From NCBI GenBank assembly GCA_903970185.1, contig CAJCIC010000121.1, positions 1 to 40,672 of the forward strand: a DNA stretch of 40,672 nt. Direction: 5' to 3'. Source of the DNA: Gammaproteobacteria bacterium (GTDB lineage Bacteria; Pseudomonadota; Gammaproteobacteria; Burkholderiales; Burkholderiaceae_D). Made by a program: the position numbers and the translations under genes. Shown piece by piece: positions 37,628 to 40,672 of the stretch (positions within the stretch are counted from its first letter, which is position 1; the number at the start of each line of letters is the position of its first letter). The notes below the pieces were generated by a model, which searched no databases, had not been told where the DNA came from, and saw only the letters and a program-made list of their open reading frames with translations.

Positions 37628-38881
37628 CTAGCGCTGCTCCCGCTCTCTGGAACGGGTCGGGTCGCGCGTGCGCTCGGCATCCACTGCGCTCGGAAAGACA
37701 GGCGTCGCAGGCGGCTGCGCCTGCTGATCGGCTGCAGACGAGCGGGCCTGGCCCGGCGCCGGGTCGCGCGCAGCGTCCTGGGTGAGCTTGTCAAGCGGCA
37801 GGTAGACGATATTGCTGCCGTGACTGTCAATCAACACCTTGCTCGTGTGGCTTAGGACATCCTGCATGGTCTGCAGGTACATGCGCTCGCGGGTCACGGC
37901 GGGCGCCTTGGCGTATTCGGCCAGGACCTTCTTGAAGCGCTCGGCGTCACCTGCGGCGTTGGTCACGACTTCGGCGCGGTAGCCCTCGGCCTCCTCGAGC
38001 ACGCGCGCTGCGTCACCCTTGGCGCGCGGGATGACGTCGTTGGCGTAGGCCTGGCCTTCGTTTTTCTGGCGCTCGCGATCCTGGCTGGCCTTGACCGCGT
38101 CATCAAACGCCGCCTGCACCTGCTCGGGCGGCTGCACCTGCTGCAGCGTCACGCTCGTGACCGCAATGCCGGTGCCATAGGCGTCGAGAAGTTTTTGGAT
38201 CGACACCTGCAGATCGCTCTCGATTTGCGCCCGGCCCGCGCCAAAGACATAGTCCATGTCGCTTCTGCCGACGATTTCGCGCACTGACGTTTCCGCCGCC
38301 TCGACGACGGTCTCTTCCGGCCGCGCGTTGTTGAACAGATAGTCCTTCGCGTCCTTGATGCGGTATTGCACGGCGAAGCGCACGTCGATGATGTTCTCAT
38401 CGGCGGTGAGCATCGACGAATCCTTCAGATTGGTCGCGTGAATCGGCGTTGGCCGGCCGATCTCGACCGAGCGCAGCGATGACAGCGAGACAGTCTCGAC
38501 CGACTGGATCGGATAGGGCCAGTGAAACCAGATACCGGCGCCGCGCGTGTCCTTGTAGGCGCCAAACTGCAGCACAACGCCAACCGAGCCTTCCTGAACC
38601 TGGAAAACGCCGCTGGCGAGCCAGACGAGCACCAGTGCTGCGGCAATGCCGATGACGCCAACGCCGGCGTTCCTGAAGGGCGCACCACCGCCTGGGACCA
38701 CGGCGCGAATGCGGCCAGGCAAAAGCGAGCGCAAAAAACGCGTGAGCTTGAGAAACTGTTCCTCGAGGTCGGGCGGTCCCTCATTGTGCGGCCGGCGCGG
38801 ATCGGGATCAGACCAGGTCAGGCCGGCGTCTTTGCGCGGCGCAAGCCACGAAGAGAGAAATTGCCGCAGGTGACTCTTCAT
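37628..38881 (-). CDS. hflK: FtsH protease activity modulator HflK (SPFH family)
   Basis: A 417-residue partner of HflC. The cytoplasmic N-terminus is Pro/Gly-rich with the conserved TWSDPDPRRPHNEGPPDLEE region. One membrane helix (VIGIAAALVLVWLASGVFQV) follows, then the SPFH domain (GSVGVVLQFGAYKD, GIWFHWPYPIQSVE, LTADENIIDVRFAVQYRI) and a Gln/Ala-rich C-terminal tail. It abuts hflC with no gap, so expression is coupled in the usual HflK-HflC ratio. It starts nine bases after hflX. Confidence 0.95.
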   Translation of the reverse strand: MKSHLRQFLSSWLAPRKDAGLTWSDPDPRRPHNEGPPDLEEQFLKLTRFLRSLLPGRIRAVVPGGGAPFRNAGVGVIGIAAALVLVWLASGVFQVQEGSVGVVLQFGAYKDTRGAGIWFHWPYPIQSVETVSLSSLRSVEIGRPTPIHATNLKDSSMLTADENIIDVRFAVQYRIKDAKDYLFNNARPEETVVEAAETSVREIVGRSDMDYVFGAGRAQIESDLQVSIQKLLDAYGTGIAVTSVTLQQVQPPEQVQAAFDDAVKASQDRERQKNEGQAYANDVIPRAKGDAARVLEEAEGYRAEVVTNAAGDAERFKKVLAEYAKAPAVTRERMYLQTMQDVLSHTSKVLIDSHGSNIVYLPLDKLTQDAARDPAPGQARSSAADQQAQPPATPVFPSAVDAERTRDPTRSREREQR

Positions 38882-38890
38882 ACTTATTTA

Positions 38891-40039
38891 TCAAAAGCGC
38901 AGTTCGCGCTCGGAGGGGCCTGCCGCCGTCGCAATCTCGGCGGGAAGTCTCTGACTGGCAGCAAGGGTCAGGGCGTCGCGCAAACGATCTAGGCCAAGTC
39001 CGCTCTTGGCGCTTAATGCGACGCGGCGGATGGTAGCACAGTCATCGTATGCAACAGCAGGGGAAAGTCCCTCGCGATCGATCTTGTTGTAGACGAGGAT
39101 CTGCGGAATCCGGTCTGCGCCGATCTCGGCCAAAACCAGGTTGACCTGCTCGATTTGCTCGAGCCTTGCCGGACTCGATGCGTCGACCACATGCAACAGC
39201 AGGTCGGCTTCGGCGGTTTCTTCAAGCGTTGCCTTGAAGGCCTCGACCAGCTGGTGCGGCAACTCGCGAATGAAGCCGACGGTGTCAGACAGGACGATTT
39301 GTCCGGCACCCTCGAGATAGAGCCGGCGCGAAGTGGTATCAAGGGTGGCAAAGAGCTGATCGGCGGCATAGCTTTGCGCGTGCGCGAGCGCGTTAAACAG
39401 CGTTGACTTGCCGGCGTTGGTATAGCCAACGATCGACACCTTATACGCCGCATTGCGCTGGCGCTGGCGCCGCTGGGTGGCGCGCTGGCGGGTCAGCTTG
39501 TCAAGGCGCAGCTTGAGTTGCTTGACGCGATCGCCGATCAGGCGCCTGTCGGTTTCGAGCTGGGTCTCGCCCGGACCGCGCAGTCCGATGCCGCCTTTTT
39601 GCCGCTCAAGGTGGGTCCAGCCGCGCACCAGGCGCGTGGCCAGGTGGTTCAGCTGGGCGAGTTCGACCTGGATCTTGCCTTCGTGGGTTTTGGCGCGCTG
39701 GGCGAAGATATCGAGAATCAGGCTCGTGCGATCGATCACCGAAACCTTCAGGACGCGCTCGAGATTGCGCTGCTGCGCGGGCGAGAGGACATGGTCGAAG
39801 AGCACCAGCTCGACCTCATGCGCAACGATCAAGGCGGCAAGCTCGTCGGCCTTGCCGCTACCGATGAAAAGTTGTGCGTCAGGACTCGCGCGCCGCGCGC
39901 TGACGATGACGACCGGCAAGGCACCGGCCGAGCGCGCAAGAAGCTTCAGCTCCTCAAGACTCGCGGTTGCATCGGACTTGCCGAAATCGACGCTGACCAG
40001 CGCCGCCCTGACAGGTTCTTGCGCGATCGCTTCAGTCAA
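38891..40039 (-). CDS. hflX: GTPase HflX
   Basis: A 382-residue ribosome-associated GTPase that splits or rescues stalled 70S ribosomes in stress. The HflX signature GLRGPGETQLETDRR is at 152-166, the G1 loop GYTNAGKST at 205-213, DTVGFIRELPHQLVEAFKATL gives G3, and NKID gives G4. The N-terminal GTP-binding-subdomain is complete. The start is a TTG (40039) with AGGTGG seven bases ahead; no ATG or GTG fits nearby in frame. It starts 30 bases after hfq in the normal order. Confidence 0.95.
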   Translation of the reverse strand: MTEAIAQEPVRAALVSVDFGKSDATASLEELKLLARSAGALPVVIVSARRASPDAQLFIGSGKADELAALIVAHEVELVLFDHVLSPAQQRNLERVLKVSVIDRTSLILDIFAQRAKTHEGKIQVELAQLNHLATRLVRGWTHLERQKGGIGLRGPGETQLETDRRLIGDRVKQLKLRLDKLTRQRATQRRQRQRNAAYKVSIVGYTNAGKSTLFNALAHAQSYAADQLFATLDTTSRRLYLEGAGQIVLSDTVGFIRELPHQLVEAFKATLEETAEADLLLHVVDASSPARLEQIEQVNLVLAEIGADRIPQILVYNKIDREGLSPAVAYDDCATIRRVALSAKSGLGLDRLRDALTLAASQRLPAEIATAAGPSERELRF

Positions 40040-40069
40040 AGCGTGCCACCTGGGCCTGCGCCAGTCGCA

Positions 40070-40306
40070 TCACGATTCGCCCGATTCGATGCTAAACGTC
40101 ACCGCACGTGCCGGCACCACCGTCGAGATGGCGTGCTTGTAGACCATCTGCGTGACGGTATTTCTGAGCAGCACGACGTACTGGTCAAAGGACTCGATCT
40201 GACCTTGCAGCTTGATGCCGTTGACGAGGTAGATCGACACGGGGATATGCTCTTTTCTCAGTACATTGAGAAACGGGTCTTGTAATAATTGCCCTTTGTT
40301 GCTCAT
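40070..40306 (-). CDS. hfq: RNA chaperone Hfq
   Basis: A 78-residue hexameric Sm-like protein that pairs small RNAs with mRNAs. Sm1 is [20 protein letters not shown] and Sm2 is [12 protein letters not shown], including the YKHA uridine-binding motif; the N-terminus [18 protein letters not shown] is standard. I chose ATG 40306 (MSNKGQLL) with AAGGAGG ahead, not the longer frame to 40345. The C-terminal tail is short, as in many betaproteobacteria. It leads hflX-hflK-hflC. Confidence 0.97.
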   Translation of the reverse strand: MSNKGQLLQDPFLNVLRKEHIPVSIYLVNGIKLQGQIESFDQYVVLLRNTVTQMVYKHAISTVVPARAVTFSIESGES

Positions 40307-40478
40307 GCGAACTCCAAGGAGGTTGTTGTTTTGACGACTTATCAATCACGACGTCATGTTCGAGATGGGGTCCGATGCAAGATTCACAAGCATCGCGGAG
40401 ATTGACCCCGGTTCAATGTAGCCGATTTCGCACTCTGTCGCCACCGCTTGCCCAATCCTTGGGCGCGAGGTCATTGCC
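40307..40478. promoter_or_regulatory. der-hfq intergenic region
   Basis: This 172-base gap should carry the hfq promoter. A TACATT box on the minus strand near 40421-40416 is a possible -10, but no good -35 is in place. A six-pair hairpin, GCCCAA-TCC-TTGGGC (40450-40464), lies 14 bases past the der stop and may end der transcripts, though no T-run follows. Both calls are weak. Confidence 0.35.
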
Positions 40479-40672
40479 TCAGGTGCTCGGCGCAAAAGGA
40501 TTCCGACTCGATCGGAATTCGATTCTCAGTGGAGTGCCTTCAAGGGAAAAGGTTTCCCTGAAATAGGATTCGAGATAGCGCTTGTAGGTCTCGGACACCG
40601 CCGACAGCCCGCTGCCATGCACGACCACGATCGGCGGGTTGTGTCCGCCCTGGTGGGCATAGCGCATTTTCG
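40479..40672 (-). CDS. der: Ribosome-associated GTPase Der (EngA), C-terminal end (truncated by window)
   Basis: The minus-strand frame is open from the window edge to a TGA at 40479 and gives about 64 residues of the Der C-terminal KH-like domain. It reads [19 protein letters not shown], then [17 protein letters not shown] and [14 protein letters not shown]. Der is a double-GTPase needed for 50S ribosome assembly; its two G domains lie outside the window. Der followed by hfq is a common betaproteobacterial order. Confidence 0.92.
   Translation of the reverse strand, partial: KMRYAHQGGHNPPIVVVHGSGLSAVSETYKRYLESYFRETFSLEGTPLRIEFRSSRNPFAPST

Overview
The window looks like a chromosomal segment from a GC-rich betaproteobacterium, probably Burkholderiales or a close relative. 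This rests on gene order as I know it from that group: rnr next to a tRNA-Leu gene; der-hfq-hflX-hflK-hflC-DUF2065-hisZ-purA; and rpsO-pnp-quinone oxidoreductase-tpiA-secG-tRNA-Leu-nuoABCDEFGHIJKLMN. The proteins also read like betaproteobacterial versions. I cannot name a genus from the sequence alone.

Positions 1-4097 are an accessory, decaying region. It holds the 3' end of an Rhs/YD-repeat gene with a cysteine-rich tip, an overlapping small membrane protein, and an unrecognised HTH-like protein preceded by an out-of-frame gene remnant. An overlapping three-gene XRE/antitoxin/PIN-toxin module follows. After it come a broken CHC2 zinc-finger (primase-like) gene, the tail of an IS3-family transposase with one terminal repeat, and a second Rhs repeat fragment. 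The first 900 bases look poorer in GC than the rest, which fits acquired DNA.

Positions 4098-8536 are acyl-CoA and electron-transfer metabolism. A minus-strand cluster encodes an SDR dehydrogenase, a hotdog thioesterase and both subunits of a 3-oxoacid CoA-transferase. It diverges from an electron-transfer-flavoprotein:ubiquinone oxidoreductase (ETF-QO), which passes electrons from acyl-CoA oxidation to quinone. A DUF4337 membrane protein converges on ETF-QO.

Positions 9223-25804 are one long minus-strand unit. It starts at a clear sigma70-type promoter before tpiA and runs through secG, tRNA-Leu(GAG), all fourteen nuo genes (respiratory complex I) and a Nudix hydrolase. Upstream of it on the same strand lie a quinone oxidoreductase, pnp, rpsO, rlmB and rnr, the RNA-processing genes. 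A plus-strand tRNA-Leu(CAG) diverges from rnr, and its promoter overlaps the rnr start.

Positions 33393-40672 are the hfq-hfl-purine/histidine cluster on the minus strand: the end of der, hfq, hflX, hflK, hflC, DUF2065, hisZ, purA and a phosphoribosyltransferase, with a probable terminator beyond it. The core genes are intact and conventional. The points most worth following up are in the first 4 kb and at the rnr/tRNA-Leu junction. I see no CRISPR array, prophage or recognisable new defence system.
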